A stretch of 64,000 nt of DNA from Paracentrotus lividus (GCA_940671915.1 CALNVZ010003435.1:9605113-9669112); one strand, 5' to 3'; counted from the stretch's first letter, positions 1 to 11,380 are shown. Notes: generated by a model from the letters alone, not told the origin. Numbers and translations: made by a program.

Positions 1-757
1 TTTTGTTATAATATTTTAAGTAGCAAAAGTCGTGGGCTCAATAGGAAAAGATTTATTTACGTTTAAATATATGAATTAGTAAATAATGAATATTGAAGAG
101 TCTGTAACACTTAGCTTGGCATTCATCGACAAGGTAACTTTTTTGGACTCGGACCATTGATTATATAATACACTTCCACTATTCTCCGGGTGCTAAATAC
201 CCTCTTTTCAAATTAGCCGCTACTTTGCTCTAAAATATCAGATAACTGTTAAAATTTGCCTGCAAATTTTCAGCTCGTGCTTCGCGCCCGCATAATATAA
301 GATAGTACAAACTGCACTTGACTTTGTTCATCTTTTATGCACGTATTAACGTCACGATGGTACGTTTAAAACACCAACTCCCTCCCCGTTCCGTGCTCCC
401 ATGTTGCTACAAATATCTTGTTTCATCAGGTCATTATTATTGAGAAAATTTTCAGCTCGCGCTTTGCGCTCGCACAATATATTGCCCTAATTGGAATTCG
501 TCCATATTTATATAGATTTCCGTTTGTTGGCATTACATCATGATGTTCCGCTTTTAATCACTAGTTAAAGCCTCCTAGCCCTCCATCAATTTCGCGCTTA
601 TAGTCATGTAACACTACAAATACCATGTTTCAGTTCAATATTATTGAGAAATTTTTAAGCTCTGTAAATTTTAAGCTCGCGCTTCGCGCTCGCATTACAG
701 CCCTATGAATTCGACGATGTACTAGTACTCATATGCGTAATAATGTGCATGTGTGTA
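1..757 (+). repeat. Diverged tandem units of the GC-core dispersed repeat
   Basis: Three diverged units of roughly 200 bp can be seen. Each has a run like ATTATTGAGAAAATTTT followed by a GC-rich core of the form AGCTCGCGCTTCGCGCTCGC; cores lie near 270-295, 452-476 and 675-697. Between cores the units share text such as TACATCATGATG and a stretch ending in a stack of C and T. The same units resume after the transposon at 3101-3450, so this is one array cut by an insertion. No coding potential is visible. Identity as an echinoderm dispersed repeat is inference from general familiarity. Confidence 0.7.
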
Positions 758-759
758 TA

Positions 760-3092
760 CAGTTGTCCGCAAAATTTTACCCCTGTTATGTTTTTATTTT
801 TTTTGTTCGTGCTTTTAACTGAATGCGTTTCCTCGAACTTTTTGTGATCAATGTGCTTCCAACAACTAAACAACTAAGAAAATTTGGTGTTCCAGAGGTA
901 TTTTATTGACAAATTTATAAAAAACACTATGTTCATAATTATTCATACCCCAGGGGTACCCGGTCCAATTTCTTATCATAAAACCACTAATATAAATATT
1001 TTTCTTCAAATAACCATCTGAAAAGGTTTTTGCAGGAGTCCATAGCCTTTCTTTATGGCTTCTGTAGGGTCTTTTCCACGTGTCCTATGGAAAGCCTCCA
1101 GGCTGAGTCAGGTTGCATGGTCTTTGAGCCATCCTTCGAGTCTTTAGCGCCCTGACCCCTTTTTGGTGATCTTCTTATCAGGAATTTGAATTTTTCACTT
1201 AGGAACATTCATATCGATGTTATTTAAGTGAAATAAACACTTTACTCACACTTTCTAATCCCCGATGTAACACTTAAGAGCTTCTTCAATAAGCACCAGA
1301 TGTAAAACACTTTTGAAAAAGCTTCCCTTTGCATGATAAACATTGCAAGGTGTCTCCTCAAATTGCCAAAAAGGTATATTGAGAGGCCTACAATAACCCA
1401 CGGTCACGACATGGTCGGGCGATTGGCACCTTTGACCATCCAGAGACGAAGGTAGCGAGCAAATACTGCATAAAGGAGATCTGTACAGACAGCTGCCCAA
1501 TACAGACTCCAGTTTGTAGTCAGACCGACTGGGAGGCCTCTGGACAGTTCGTGAGTTCATTTGAACCTGGATTTTAACTTTTGGGCCATAATTCTATAAG
1601 TTGATGAGAGAAATTTAGAATTTAGGAGTAATATGGACATTTTTAGTAAGATCCTGGATGAAATCATGCAGAAGTATACATGTAAATGTCACCTAGGACA
1701 TCATTGGACATACCAACAGGACGAATTTCAGAGGCATAACGGCCAAGATAGTCAAGAAGGGGTTCAAGACAATCAAAATGAATGATCAGAGAGGAAAATT
1801 CGATGACCTGACAAGAATCCTTTTCGAAATGTGCCTGGGAAGTTGAAAGAATCACATAATGGCCCAAAGACTATGCAACCTTAGGGGAGACCGGGTATGG
1901 AAGTTACACGGGTCAGTTGTTACAGTTCTCAGTGTGCTAAGATGGAACAAGAGAGGATGTGCTAACTGGCATATATATACAGCCTACACATAGCTGTGAT
2001 GAACTGCCGGTCGTGAGGTTTCTCGTTGTTTTATTAAAAAGTAAATCAACAAAAACATTTTTACAGTTCAAAGTAAATTTTGACAAAAATTGAAATTTTG
2101 TGATAGCTCTTACAACTGAAGGCACATGGTGATAGTCTGGTATTGTAATATAAGTACATGTATGTCACTAATATACCCTGAGCCATGCCTGTAATTTTCC
2201 TAATGACTGTGCTACAGTTGATTTCTGTGTGTAAATCACCCATGGGTAGGTTGTTACAACAACCTACCCCATGTTGATGTAACAACTTACCCAATATAGC
2301 TATTACATATGTAAAATTACATTTTATCTCAATTTCAGGTGTTAATATTTTTATTTTTCTATTATTACTTTTGTCTATTCTAGAGCTCTACTTATCTACT
2401 GTTAACCATGTCAAAAATGGAAAGTTGAAATTAAAGTATGGTATAAGAGATTACACATTGTCAACTTACCCCGTATGTTTACATATTGTAACAATTGACC
2501 CGTATAGTGTAACAACCTACCCCGTATATGGGGTAGGTTGTTACAAAAAAATGTCTTCATTAATTAAGCTGTAGTTAATTAGTGTTTACATGTTTTCAAG
2601 TTTTATATGCCTCAGGTTTTAGCCAACATAATAGGCTAACTACAGACCCAATATCGAGTGCGTGAGTTCTTTCATAAGAATTATCTGGCCCAAAATGTGA
2701 ATTTTGTAACGTCCATACCCGGTCTCCCCTACACAGCCTGAACGTTTTCCAGAGGACGCATTGGTCAAAACCCGTGGAGGACCAGAATGATGGCTCCAGG
2801 CATCGCACAAAGTATTTTATGTGGTAATCTGAGGAAAAAGAATTATAATCGAGGTGATTAATTAAAACAAATAAACTGATTACCATTTATAGGGTATGAA
2901 TAATTATGAACATGGTGTTTTTCATAAATCTTTCAATAAAATATCCCTGGAACACCAAATTTCTCAAAATTTGTCTAGTTGTAGGTAGCATATTGATCAC
3001 AAAAAAAAAGTTTGAGGAAACGCATTCAGTTAAAAGCACGAATCAAAAAACTAAAAAATCGACAGGGATATGAACAATTTTGCGGACAACTG
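760..3092. mobile_element. Tc1/mariner-like DNA transposon, decayed, with long terminal inverted repeats
   Basis: The left end begins CAGTTGTCCGCAAAATTTT and the right end is its reverse complement (AATTTTGCGGACAACTG). Both are flanked by TA (758-759 and 3093-3094). The inverted similarity runs about 190 bp inward, to the shared GGGTATGAATAATTATGAAC-type text near 935-955 and 2893-2915. TA duplication and a CAGT-type end fit Tc1/mariner. I see no intact transposase; the 101-codon minus-strand frame at 1255-1560 is not recognisable. Removing the element joins two halves of the flanking repeat array, which confirms the boundaries. A second element is nested inside at 1884-2729. Confidence 0.8.
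1884..2729. mobile_element. Nested MITE with GGGGAGACCGGGTATGG ends
   Basis: The ends are GGGGAGACCGGGTATGG and its reverse complement CCATACCCGGTCTCCCC, each flanked by TA (1882-1883 and 2730-2731). The inverted repeat is about 25 bp with a mismatch. Internally, GTAGGTTGTTACA-type motifs recur in both orientations (about 2240-2290 and 2500-2545). No transposase is present, so it is non-autonomous. Because it sits inside the 760-3092 element it is the younger of the two. Confidence 0.75.
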
Positions 3093-3100
3093 TATCTATA

Positions 3101-3450
3101 TACATTACATCATGATGGCCCACTTTAATAAAGCAGATAAAGCCCCTTCCCCGTTTCGCGTTTGCATTATTCTACAATATATGTCCCATTTCATGTCACT
3201 ATTATTGAGAAAATTTTTAGCTCGCGCTTCGCGCTCGCATAATGAATTTGAAAATATGTACTAGTAGATACTGACATGCATGCATGTGTGTATTATCTGT
3301 AGCCATTACATCATCATGGTCCCCCTTTAACAAACCAGTTAAAGCCCCTTCCTCTTTTCGCGCTCGCATTATGCTACAAATGCCCTATTTTATGTCACTA
3401 TTATTGAGAAAAATTTCAGCTCGCGCTTCGCGCTCGCATTATACAATACA
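3101..3450 (+). repeat. Continuation of the GC-core repeat array
   Basis: Two further units follow the Tc1-like element, starting TACATCATGATGG (3106) and TACATCATCATGG (3307). Each ends with the TATTGAGAAA then AGCTCGCGCTTCGCGCTCGC core (3220-3239 and 3418-3437). They are the best preserved copies in the window. The open frames read through them are repeat readings, not genes. Downstream to 3650 is AT-rich with a C-run at about 3570-3584. Confidence 0.7.
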
Positions 3451-3654
3451 TGTTTCATATTTATATGCATGTGTGTATACAAGAATTACCCCACCCCCAA
3501 CAATGGACACTGCGATCATATACCATCGTATGTGTCACATTGAGGAAAAAAGGAATATTGACGATCATCCCCCCCCCCCCCCCAATCGCCAAAACAAATC
3601 GACACCGTTGCTAATAGGGAATATAAATTTCGTTAAAGAAATTCATAATTTCCA

Positions 3655-3844
3655 AATGAGTTTATCTCTGAGGAAACAGAAAAAATAGTTTGTTTTTTTT
3701 TAAATGGAGTGAAAAATTGAAAATAAAATGATATCATTGTTGGAAAAATAGAAAATCATTGATAATTTAAAGGAACCCATATTGTAATTAGGTGTAATGA
3801 TAGACACGGACTTGCAAATTCAAAAAAAAAATACTGAGTGCCTA
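3655..3844 (+). repeat. Dispersed repeat copy A, first part
   Basis: This stretch (GAGGAAACAGAAA ... GACACGGACTTGCAAATTC ... GAGTGCCTA) is closely similar to 12575-12780. Copy A is split by insertions at 3845 and 8809; copy B at 12.57-14.19 kb lacks both but has its own insertion at 12885. The repeat has no visible coding sequence or terminal repeats of its own, so its class is unknown. Confidence 0.75.
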
Positions 3845-4018
3845 CACTCTAAAAACTGAAGTGCTGTTTTTAGCTCTTCAAGGGCTGAAATCAGCACTTT
3901 TTAAGTGCTTGCATAGTGACTGCACTCAAAGTGCTGTTTAACTGCACTCAAAGTGCTGTTTTAGCACTTTCACGTGAGCTGAATTTTTAGCAAAAAATGG
4001 GCAAAAACGGCGCGACTT

Positions 4019-4092
4019 CGTTGGGATTCGAACCTGGGTCCCCTGCATGAGAAGCGCTGACGAGCACGTTAGACCAATTCACATCTCACGGT
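4019..4092 (-). ncRNA. tRNA-derived segment (SINE head or tRNA pseudogene)
   Basis: Read on the minus strand it carries an A-box-like AATTGGTCTAACG and a perfect B-box GGTTCGAATCC (plus 4034-4024). An anticodon-arm-like stretch containing CAT lies between them. The acceptor stem does not pair well, so I do not call a functional tRNA. It sits in the left arm of the foldback element and is missing from the right arm. Confidence 0.5.
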
Positions 4093-4191
4093 TGCTAGCA
4101 GATCATATTGTTGCATGATGAACTTTTTTTTCAAATTTGCCATAATCATCTACTACGCTGTCATAATTAAAGCGAGTTAGCGAGATCTCCG

Positions 4192-4264
4192 TTGGTTTAT
4201 ATTGGTAACGTCAGCGGTACTCTTCCATGTCTAGGTGAACCCGGTTCGAATCCCATACCGACCA
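4192..4264 (+). ncRNA. Second tRNA-derived segment, opposite orientation
   Basis: An A-box-like TATATTGGTAACG is followed by a perfect B-box GGTTCGAATCC at 4243-4253, ending CCCATACCGACC. Acceptor pairing is poor. Together with the segment at 4019-4092 it forms a head-to-head pair of Pol III-type internal promoters within 250 bp of foldback arm. Confidence 0.45.
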
Positions 4265-5329
4265 TGAACATTTTTTGTTTATAAGGGGAGATCCAAACCT
4301 GAAAAAGAGGCCTAGTTAGTGATTTTGATGTTGTTTCTGTACAAACTAAGCACACCATGTCTATTCTAAAGAAAATATTATAGGGCACAACATTTCAGAG
4401 GTGTGCTCTTTAAAATGTGTTGCAATCACCTCCAAATTCAAGGGGGCGTCCAAAATTGTTGCCCTTTTTATGACAAATGGTGTTTTAGAGATAGCATTTT
4501 AAAGAAATATCAAATCGCTCCAAAATGCGGATCATATAAAAGAGAAATATATTGCCTACAGGCTGAAACCTACTTTGATTTAATTTAAATACGTAAAAAT
4601 GAATAATTAGCCCAAACAAGTTCATTTTTCATATTTAAAAAAAAAAAATTGAATGTAAACTAAATTTTTACTTCGCACATATCAAAACTGCGAACAAAAT
4701 TTTTAATTGTAACTATTTAGAAAATTGTTGAAATATATGCACTAAATCTTGTGAGAACTGCAGGTTCGTATATTATTTTAACAAAAAGTTATATCATCCT
4801 AAAGTCATGATCTTGATTTCGCCGAAAATAACATTCTGGTCAATATCTCTGAAAGCTCCGTAAACGAACGTGTATTACTCTATTGGAATGGGTATGGTGT
4901 CTTATATTAACAAACCATCTTTCAGTCGAAACCCTAACTCCATGTATCAAACAAAATGATAATGAATCAGGTATCAGTCTAGGCTTTATGTAGAAAAATA
5001 CGGATTATAAGTATCGATTTTAAATCACTAGTATCAACTTAATAGTAATTTTACTAATCAAATTAAAGGGGAAAATCTTTAAACTGATAACGAATGATGA
5101 GTCTGCACTCTCCATTGCTCTGAGGTGCAACTATTTCCTTTATTCTGTGAGCGCTACGTATTTGTTTCTTTTTGTAACGATGCATTTTAATATTGAATAA
5201 CTTATGTAGGAATTTCTTCGTTTTTTAATGATACAAGAGTTCTTGAAAATATGGACTCAGATCCCTAAACTGCGTGTTGCTTGCTAGGATTTTTATGGGG
5301 GCCGAAAATTGAAAAGTGGACCTTTTCAA

Positions 5330-5925
5330 AAGGAGTAAACTTTTCGAGCGCGAGCCGAAAATTTTGCTTTGTAACAGTATATTTTACCTTAAAAATTTCT
5401 CTTGAATTCTTTTACGAGGTAATGATCACCTCCATTTTAGCAAAATAAGTTGTGAGCACGAAGCGTGAACGGTAAATTAAATCACATTTTTATTACTTCA
5501 CTTGTGGAGTCAGGAATCAGTCCATGGGCTTTTCTATGATAACTCTACGAGCGCGAACATCGAGCCGAAAATTTTGACTCATAATGACCTGAAGGTAGTG
5601 TACTTTCTGACACATTTTGCCTCTTAAACATTTCGCAAGGATTGAACTTGCGAGCGCGAAGCGCGAGCCGGAAATTTTGCTGTTTATTGGCCTAATGTTA
5701 ATGTTAAATTATGTAGTTTGTCTCTTACATCCTTCTGTCTTCTTTTAATTCTTTCACAAGTTGATGATCACCTCCCTTTGTGAAAAAAGTGAACCTTGCC
5801 AGTGCAAAGAGCTTTTTTCCTTGTATTTCAGGCATATTGTGCCTCGTATCTATTTTTAATAGTCCTTCACAGACGGATGACCAAAGTCCAAAAGATACGA
5901 ACGCGAAAATTTTGGTTATGATGAC
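5330..5925 (-). repeat. Inverted array of the GC-core repeat
   Basis: Cores of the type GAGCGCGAAGCGCGAGCC followed by GAAAATTTT occur near 5345, 5455, 5548, 5655 and 5890. They are the reverse complement of the cores at 270-700 and 3220-3440. Between them GATGATCACCTCC-type text recurs (5423 and 5765). The array lies in the core of the 3845-8527 element. Confidence 0.65.
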
Positions 5926-6464
5926 ATTGAGGCTGCACATTAGCTTTTATTTCTTTTAGATTCCTACAAAACAAAATGATCATCAGCTACCTTGAAAAAT
6001 TTAAATGCAAGCATGAAGTCGAGAGGAAAAACTCTTATTAAATGGCTCGTTTTTCAATTCTTTATTGTAATATTTCCTGAAAACCATGTATGAAGGATGG
6101 GGGAGGGAGGATGCTGCAGCCCCTGCAATTTTTCCAGTAGATATTTAAAAAAAAAGTTTATATACTTTTCCTCGTGTTCAGCCCATCAACTTTCTATTCA
6201 CCCCACCCCCTCAAGCCCTTTCAAAAACGCTCCGCGGTCTCTGAAAATAATGATTTATGCGAGAGCCAGCGAAAATATTGCACAGACCTGTCTAAAAAGG
6301 GCGATTTTGTGCACTATTTTTTTTAAATTAATAATTTAGCTCATGAACATTTTGAAAATTAGGTAAGTAGGTCTATTTAAGAATCCGTTTCACCCCCTGT
6401 TTTCCTCTTCTTTTCTCTCTCTCTCTCTCTCTCTCTCCTTTCAAGCGGACCCTACTCGCCAGCC

Positions 6465-6513
6465 GGGGGGGGGGGGTGGGGGGTTCGTTCGATCCCCCGA
6501 ACCCCCCCCCCCC
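6465..6513. repeat. G-run / C-run hairpin
   Basis: A G-run (6465-6483, one T) followed by TTCG and then CGAA plus a C-run forms a stem of G:C pairs around a short centre. It follows a (CT)n tract at 6415-6437. It could form a very stable hairpin, or a G-quadruplex on the plus strand, and is also a place where assembly errors are likely. Confidence 0.6.
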
Positions 6514-6608
6514 AGTTACAGGCCTGGAAAAGGGAATGGATTGTCTTCTCAAATTCACTTTGCACTCACTTTTTTTTTTTTTATACCCTTTGCATGTATC
6601 ACATAATG

Positions 6609-7610
6609 CACTGTTCGTCATGAAGGTGGAATATTTTTTTCTGGCTCCAGCGACATTATGTTGCTCCGGCTTTAATTACTTGAATGTGTTTGCTACCGCT
6701 TTCACTGTCTGTGATCCTGGCTATATATTTGACCTTTCCCTAGCCCTTCCCGGGGATTTTTCTTCCAAAAAGTTTGTCACGTCCCAAGATGGCCATTTTT
6801 GTCGTTTTTTCTTATTTTGGGGACCCCTTTTTGTTTACGCGACCCACCAAGGCCCAACGGTCCTACCCCAAGGAAACACGTCTGAGGTGTAGAATTGTCA
6901 TTGTTCTTTGAGTTAAATCTATAATTTTATGATTACAGACTCGACTCTTTTGTCTAGGGGAGGGGTCAAAATTTATTTTGATTTGGGTTCAACATTGATT
7001 TTATTCATTTTTACACCATGGAAATTTCTATCTTCCCAAAATTGTATTGTAAAATCTCAGCCAAACATAAATCAAAATAGAATATTATCTATAGTTACCA
7101 TTTACAACCTTGTCATCAAGGCTAACAAAGAAATTAGGGGAAAATGATAATAATTAAGGGTTAAAGGTCGTTTTTTATTTCTTTTGTTTTCAGCATAAAG
7201 GTGGAATAAAATATTCCGAATTTTCACCTATCACACTTTTTACTTCAACCCCTCCCCTAGTATGCCTAGACAAGAGACCTAAGCCTGTCCCCGTAAATCT
7301 AGATTTAAATTAAAGAACAATATAAACAATACATCTCAAACGCGTTTCCTGGGGGTAGGACTGAGGGGGGCTTGATCGGCCAGGTAAACAAAAAGGGGCC
7401 CCAAAATGAGAAAAATGACCAAAAGTGGCATCCTGGGGGTTGACAAAACATTTTTGAAAAAATAATCCCCGTGAAGGGTTGAGAGAATGTTCAAGATATA
7501 ATAATCCAGAAATAAATGCAGGGACAAACATATTCAAGAAATTAAAGCCAAAGCAACATCATGTTGCCAGAGCGGTAAAAAAAAATATTCCACCTTTATG
7601 ACGGACAGTG
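6609..7610. mobile_element. Foldback element, family 1, copy 1
   Basis: The left end CACTGTTCGTCATGAAGGTGGAATA and the right end are inverted copies; the 3' flank is TA while the 5' flank is TG, probably a mutated TA. The arms stay recognisable for about 350-400 bp (paired landmarks: TTTTGGGGACCCCTTTTTGTTTAC and its partner at about 7383-7408; GTCTAGGGGAGGGGT and its partner near 7250). The centre is about 250 bp. No transposase is present. A sister copy lies at 15042-15972. Open frames at 6476-6892 and 7310-7537 are arm readings. Confidence 0.75.
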
Positions 7611-8527
7611 TATAACATCATGAAATGTCACAATATACACCTTAAAACAACTTTTGGGATGTATTTTGGAAAATGCAAAGTACCCGTATGTTTATAAACA
7701 TACAAACAATCAAAATAATATTTCTTTACTTGCAGATCATTTAATGTTATCAAATTTTACTGCAGAAACCGGTTGATTTGGGGTTTAAAAGGTCAAAGAC
7801 ATTTTATTTATAGAAGACACCATACCTTTTCCCATACGTCTGTGTACGGAGCTTTTAGAGATATTGACAGATTGTCGTTTTCGGCGAATTCAAGATCACG
7901 ACTTTAAGATGATATAACTTTTTGTTAAAATAATAAACGAACCTGCATTTCTCACAAGATGTCGTGCACATATTGGAACAATTTTCTAAATAGTTACACT
8001 TGAATTCCCTTTACGCAGTTTTGACAAATGCGAAGTATAAATATTGATTACATTCCATTTTTTGAAAAATATTCTATAAAATGAACTTCTTTGGGCTGAA
8101 TATTCATTTCTTAACCCTCTAAATTCCATCAAAATTGGTTTCAGCTTGTAGGCAATTTATTTCTCTTATATATGATCTGAAATTCGGGGCGATGTGATAG
8201 TTCCTCCAAATGATATCCCCAAAATATCATTTGTCATAAAAAGGGCAATAATTTTGGACGCCCCCTTAAATTGAGAGGTGATCGCAACAAATTTCGAAGA
8301 GCACACCTCTGAAATATTGTGTCTAAGGATATTTTCTTTCGAAAAAACAAGGTGTGCTTAGTTTGTACAGTAACAACATTTGAACCTTCAATTTACGGGT
8401 TGGATCTCCCCTTATTATAAATTAGCACTTGGGTAACTGCTAAAACAGCACTTCAGGTGCTGATTTAGCACTTCAAGTGCAGTCACTATACGAGCACCCA
8501 TAAATTAGCACTTCAGTTTTTAGAGTG

Positions 8528-8808
8528 TACTTCCAACTAAAGTGTTGATCGGGACAGATTGACATTGAATTCGGTTATTACCATAACATTCCAAAATACA
8601 TTTGCAATGGTGTGTGAGTTCAGCTTTTTAGCTGATTTTAACTATTTTGGTTTTGTTATTCAGCTTAATGTCGGCTTATTTTAGCTTTGCTCTGTACAAA
8701 AAATATGGGAGCTCTTTTCGTTTTAGCTGTTTTCAGCTCTTTTTATTTGTGGTGACTGAAACCTCTGCATTTGGAAGAACATTTATTTATTATTTCAAAG
8801 TAGATTTA
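8528..8808 (+). repeat. Dispersed repeat copy A, second part
   Basis: It begins TACTTCCAACTAAAGTGTTGATCGGGA and continues to AAGTAGATTTA, matching 12778-12884 plus 13978-14140 of copy B. The final piece (9495 to about 9532, TTACAGAACGGGAAAATG) follows the Harbinger-like insertion. Confidence 0.75.
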
Positions 8809-9494
8809 AGGGCCTGTCCCACAGAAGGCGATCGTTGTGGCGACAACCTATGCATGTTAGAAACTGCCAGAATCGTGGGTGACCGGAGATCATAAATACG
8901 TATCTTATACGACTATGTCTACGATAGGCTACGACAGCGACTTGCTTCCACGCAAATAATGGACTCACAATAGCTTGTATCCGGTAATACAATAGCCTCG
9001 ACCTTCGCGCATCTCGCTGCTCGACTTCTCTCGTCGCAGCTTAAAATCAACCAAAATATGAACTTGCGCACTGTGGCGATCCTTGCGACTGATACAGGCG
9101 ATCGAGTGTTTTCTACCTGATGGCGGCCAGTCGCCTTTATGTTCGTGATAGTCCTCTCAGTCGCGCATTATAATTTGGGTCGTGAGTGAATTTTGACAAT
9201 TTCAAAAATCAGCGGCGACTGTACAGTATCTGAATGGGAGGCCGATCCTGATTTTGGTGAATGTATAGGTGGCGACAAAGACCGTAGCGGCTTAAATTTC
9301 ACTGGGCGTTCGGTTCACCGATGTGTGCAACGTACGCTGGAGCGCGGCAACCTACAACCGGCCGCTGTGCTAAACATGTTCTATTTGGCGACAATCTAAG
9401 ATAGCACATTGTCGCGACAAGAGAAGACAGGCTACATACTAAAAAGTAGTTCGCAGGTTGTCGCCACAACGATCGCCTTCTGTGGGAAGGCCCT
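8809..9494. mobile_element. Harbinger-like non-autonomous element with TTA target duplication
   Basis: The terminal inverted repeats are AGGGCCTGTCCCACAGAAGG and CCTTCTGTGGGAAGGCCCT, each about 40 bp with few mismatches. They are flanked by TTA (8806-8808 and 9495-9497). Copy B shows the empty site AGATTTACAGAAA (14134-14146). TWA target duplications and GGGCC-type ends fit PIF/Harbinger. The interior is GC-richer than the surroundings, rich in GTCGC/GCGAC, with no transposase. Confidence 0.8.
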
Positions 9495-9532
9495 TTACAG
9501 AACGGGAAAATGAAAATTTAAACAATCGAGCC

Positions 9533-10346
9533 TATGATGATAATTATTTTTTATTCTCTTTCGGCCTTTAAAGGTGTTTAATGTTATTATGTAAAATCTT
9601 GATATAGAACACTTCTTAGAATAAAACGTTTAAAAAATTAGATATACAATTGTTGTTGTTTTTTCCTAGAAAAGAAATATTCATATATACTTATCTTAAG
9701 ATCTTGCAGAAACACCCACCATGATTTCATCTTTACCATATTCGGTTCTGATAATTATAATTTTTGTTTATAGCCCTATCCAAAAAAAAAGCAATAGTCA
9801 AATATCTTCAATATTGTTTCCTTTGTCAAAATCATAATAGTGTCATGTATTATGAGAACGACAGATACTTTGTGGGAAAACCACTTTTGCATGCATTCAA
9901 ACATCAAGACATAACACAAACAAAACGGTAAACTTTTCTTCTCATAATTAGACTAAACGATTTTCTTTACTAATTCAATTGCGCTACATTTCTTTTCTGC
10001 CTCTTTTCAAGCCCCTTTCTTTCCCTATTCAGTTACAGATCCAGAAACAAATTTCTACAGAATTAATTAAATAGTGATCATCTTTTGATAAAATGTTTCT
10101 GTCCAAATGAGTGATGTCCTAAATGTGATCACTTGAAACAATCGAAGCACAGCAGGTTGTTTCATATAGGGGTTTCAGATACCACCCCTCCCGGGGTGAC
10201 GGTTGCACGTTTGGTTTTACGGCAGCCTCCACACTAAAAGTTCCAGGTCGACTTTTTAAAAGCCCGTACAGTTTTAGATGTATTTTTGCAGGTATATTCA
10301 TACAGCACATTAAAGAATAATAATAAATTAAATTTTAATGATACCA
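9533..10346. other. AT-rich sequence without recognised features
   Basis: No splice-bounded coding exon, inverted repeat or simple-repeat block could be supported here. Open frames are short and of random composition. Confidence 0.5.
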
Positions 10347-10690
10347 TAAAGGTCCAATCTCACTGGTGGGGACGTCGTCGCGACTGTCGCGATTGATCAG
10401 TCGTTGAGACTCGGTAGACAAAAAAAAAAAAAAAAAAAAAAAAGGTCGCCGCGATGTTACCGCGACTTCTGCAGTAAAAGTGGCAATATGTAAGGTCTCT
10501 AGTAGTCTCATTTGTCTCCGGGAAGTCTCGGATACGTCGCGGTGACGCCTCTCCAATCAACCCAAGTGGTAGACAAAATTAGTCAAGAAGACGTCGCCGC
10601 GACTTGCAGGCGACTGGAGGAAAGTCGATCATGTTTGACATCGCGGCTACATCTCAGTGAATCCAGATTTTTGTGCCTCCGCGACGAAGT
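10347..10690. repeat. GCGAC-rich repeat remnant with an A-run
   Basis: It starts AAGGTCCAATCTCACTGGT and contains many GTCGC/GCGAC motifs in both orientations (for example GACGTCGTCGCGAC and GTCGCCGCGAC), with a 25-base A-run near 10419-10443. The weak partner CATCTCAGTGAAT near 10650 suggests a decayed inverted terminus. Composition resembles the interior of the Harbinger-like element at 8809-9494. Confidence 0.45.
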
Positions 10691-10879
10691 CTCGCCGGAG
10701 ACATTATGTTTTCGCGTTGTCCGTCCGTACGTATGTCCGTCACGTCCGTCCCACTTTCGTTCTCACGATAACTTTAGAACCGTTTGACGGATCATCTGCA
10801 TTGTTGGTACATGTGCACATACTTGGGTGACAATGATCTGATTAGATTTTGGGGTCACAAGGTCAAAGGTCACAGGATT

Positions 10880-11337
10880 TTCCAGACGAATATTCAATAA
10901 GGTGTTATCTTTTGAACTACGGAGGCTGTAAGACGATTGTACTGATGACTTTAATTTTAAGAGATCTTTAATGTTGACTGGTGCTTTACCGTGAAGAGCT
11001 TTGTATACTATCAACATTGTCTTAAAAAGAATATTCTGTGCTTCACAGGCAACCAGTGGCAACTCGAGCAATAATGGCTACAAGGGAAAAACGAGAGAAG
11101 TGCAAACTAATCTGGCACATGCATTCTGCATGGAGTTTACATAATTGATTGTCGGGTAGGCCAAGAAACAAGCTATTACAATAATCCAATCTACTTGTTA
11201 CAAATGCATGAATTATTTTTCAGTGCTTGCACGTGACAGATATTTTCGAATATGCCTTATATTAAATAGATGAGAAAAATTAATGCACTCCTACTTACAT
11301 CAGAGATATGTTTGTCGAAAGAGAGATGTGAATCAAA
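10880..11337 (-). pseudogene. Non-LTR retrotransposon reverse-transcriptase fragment, frameshifted
   Basis: Minus-strand reading in shifting frames gives the C-terminal part of a LINE-type reverse transcriptase. It runs F-D-S-H-L-S-F-D-K-H near 11337, then T-S-R-L-D-Y-C-N-S-L, then G-L-P-D-N-Q, then H-W-L-P-V-K-H-R-I at 11058-11032. After a frame change come Y-K-A-L-H-G-K-A-P and S-L-R-S-S. These are the usual blocks C-terminal to the catalytic site. The YADD active-site region is absent and frame changes are needed, so the copy is dead. The sequence down to about 10690 (CCGTCCGTACG, AAGGTCAAAGGTCACAGG) may be its 3' tail. Clade not assigned. Confidence 0.75.
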
Positions 11338-11380
11338 CTTTCAACAAATTTCACAATCGAGTTTTATCCAACACAATAGA

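Larger units (their letters stand above)
3845..8527. mobile_element. Large foldback DNA element with TA target duplication and tRNA-like cargo
   Basis: Ends are CACTCTAAAAACTGAAGTGCT and the reverse complement AGCACTTCAGTTTTTAGAGTG, flanked by TA at 3843-3844 and 8528-8529. Copy B of the surrounding repeat shows the uninterrupted site (GTGCCTACTTTTCAAC near 12774-12788). The left arm (3845 to about 4910) and right arm (about 7825-8527) are inverted copies; matching landmarks are ACAAACTAAGCACACC with GGTGTGCTTAGTTTGT, and GGGGGCGTCCAAAATT with AATTTTGGACGCCCCC. The outer 130-160 bp of both arms are packed with AGTGCT/AGCACT motifs. The left arm carries about 260 extra bases with two tRNA-like segments. 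The core holds a GC-core repeat array and another foldback element. No transposase is seen. Confidence 0.75.

Noticed and set aside
3101..3450. CRISPR-like array
   Set aside because: Units are about 200 bp and diverged, with no constant short repeat and unique spacers, in an animal genome.
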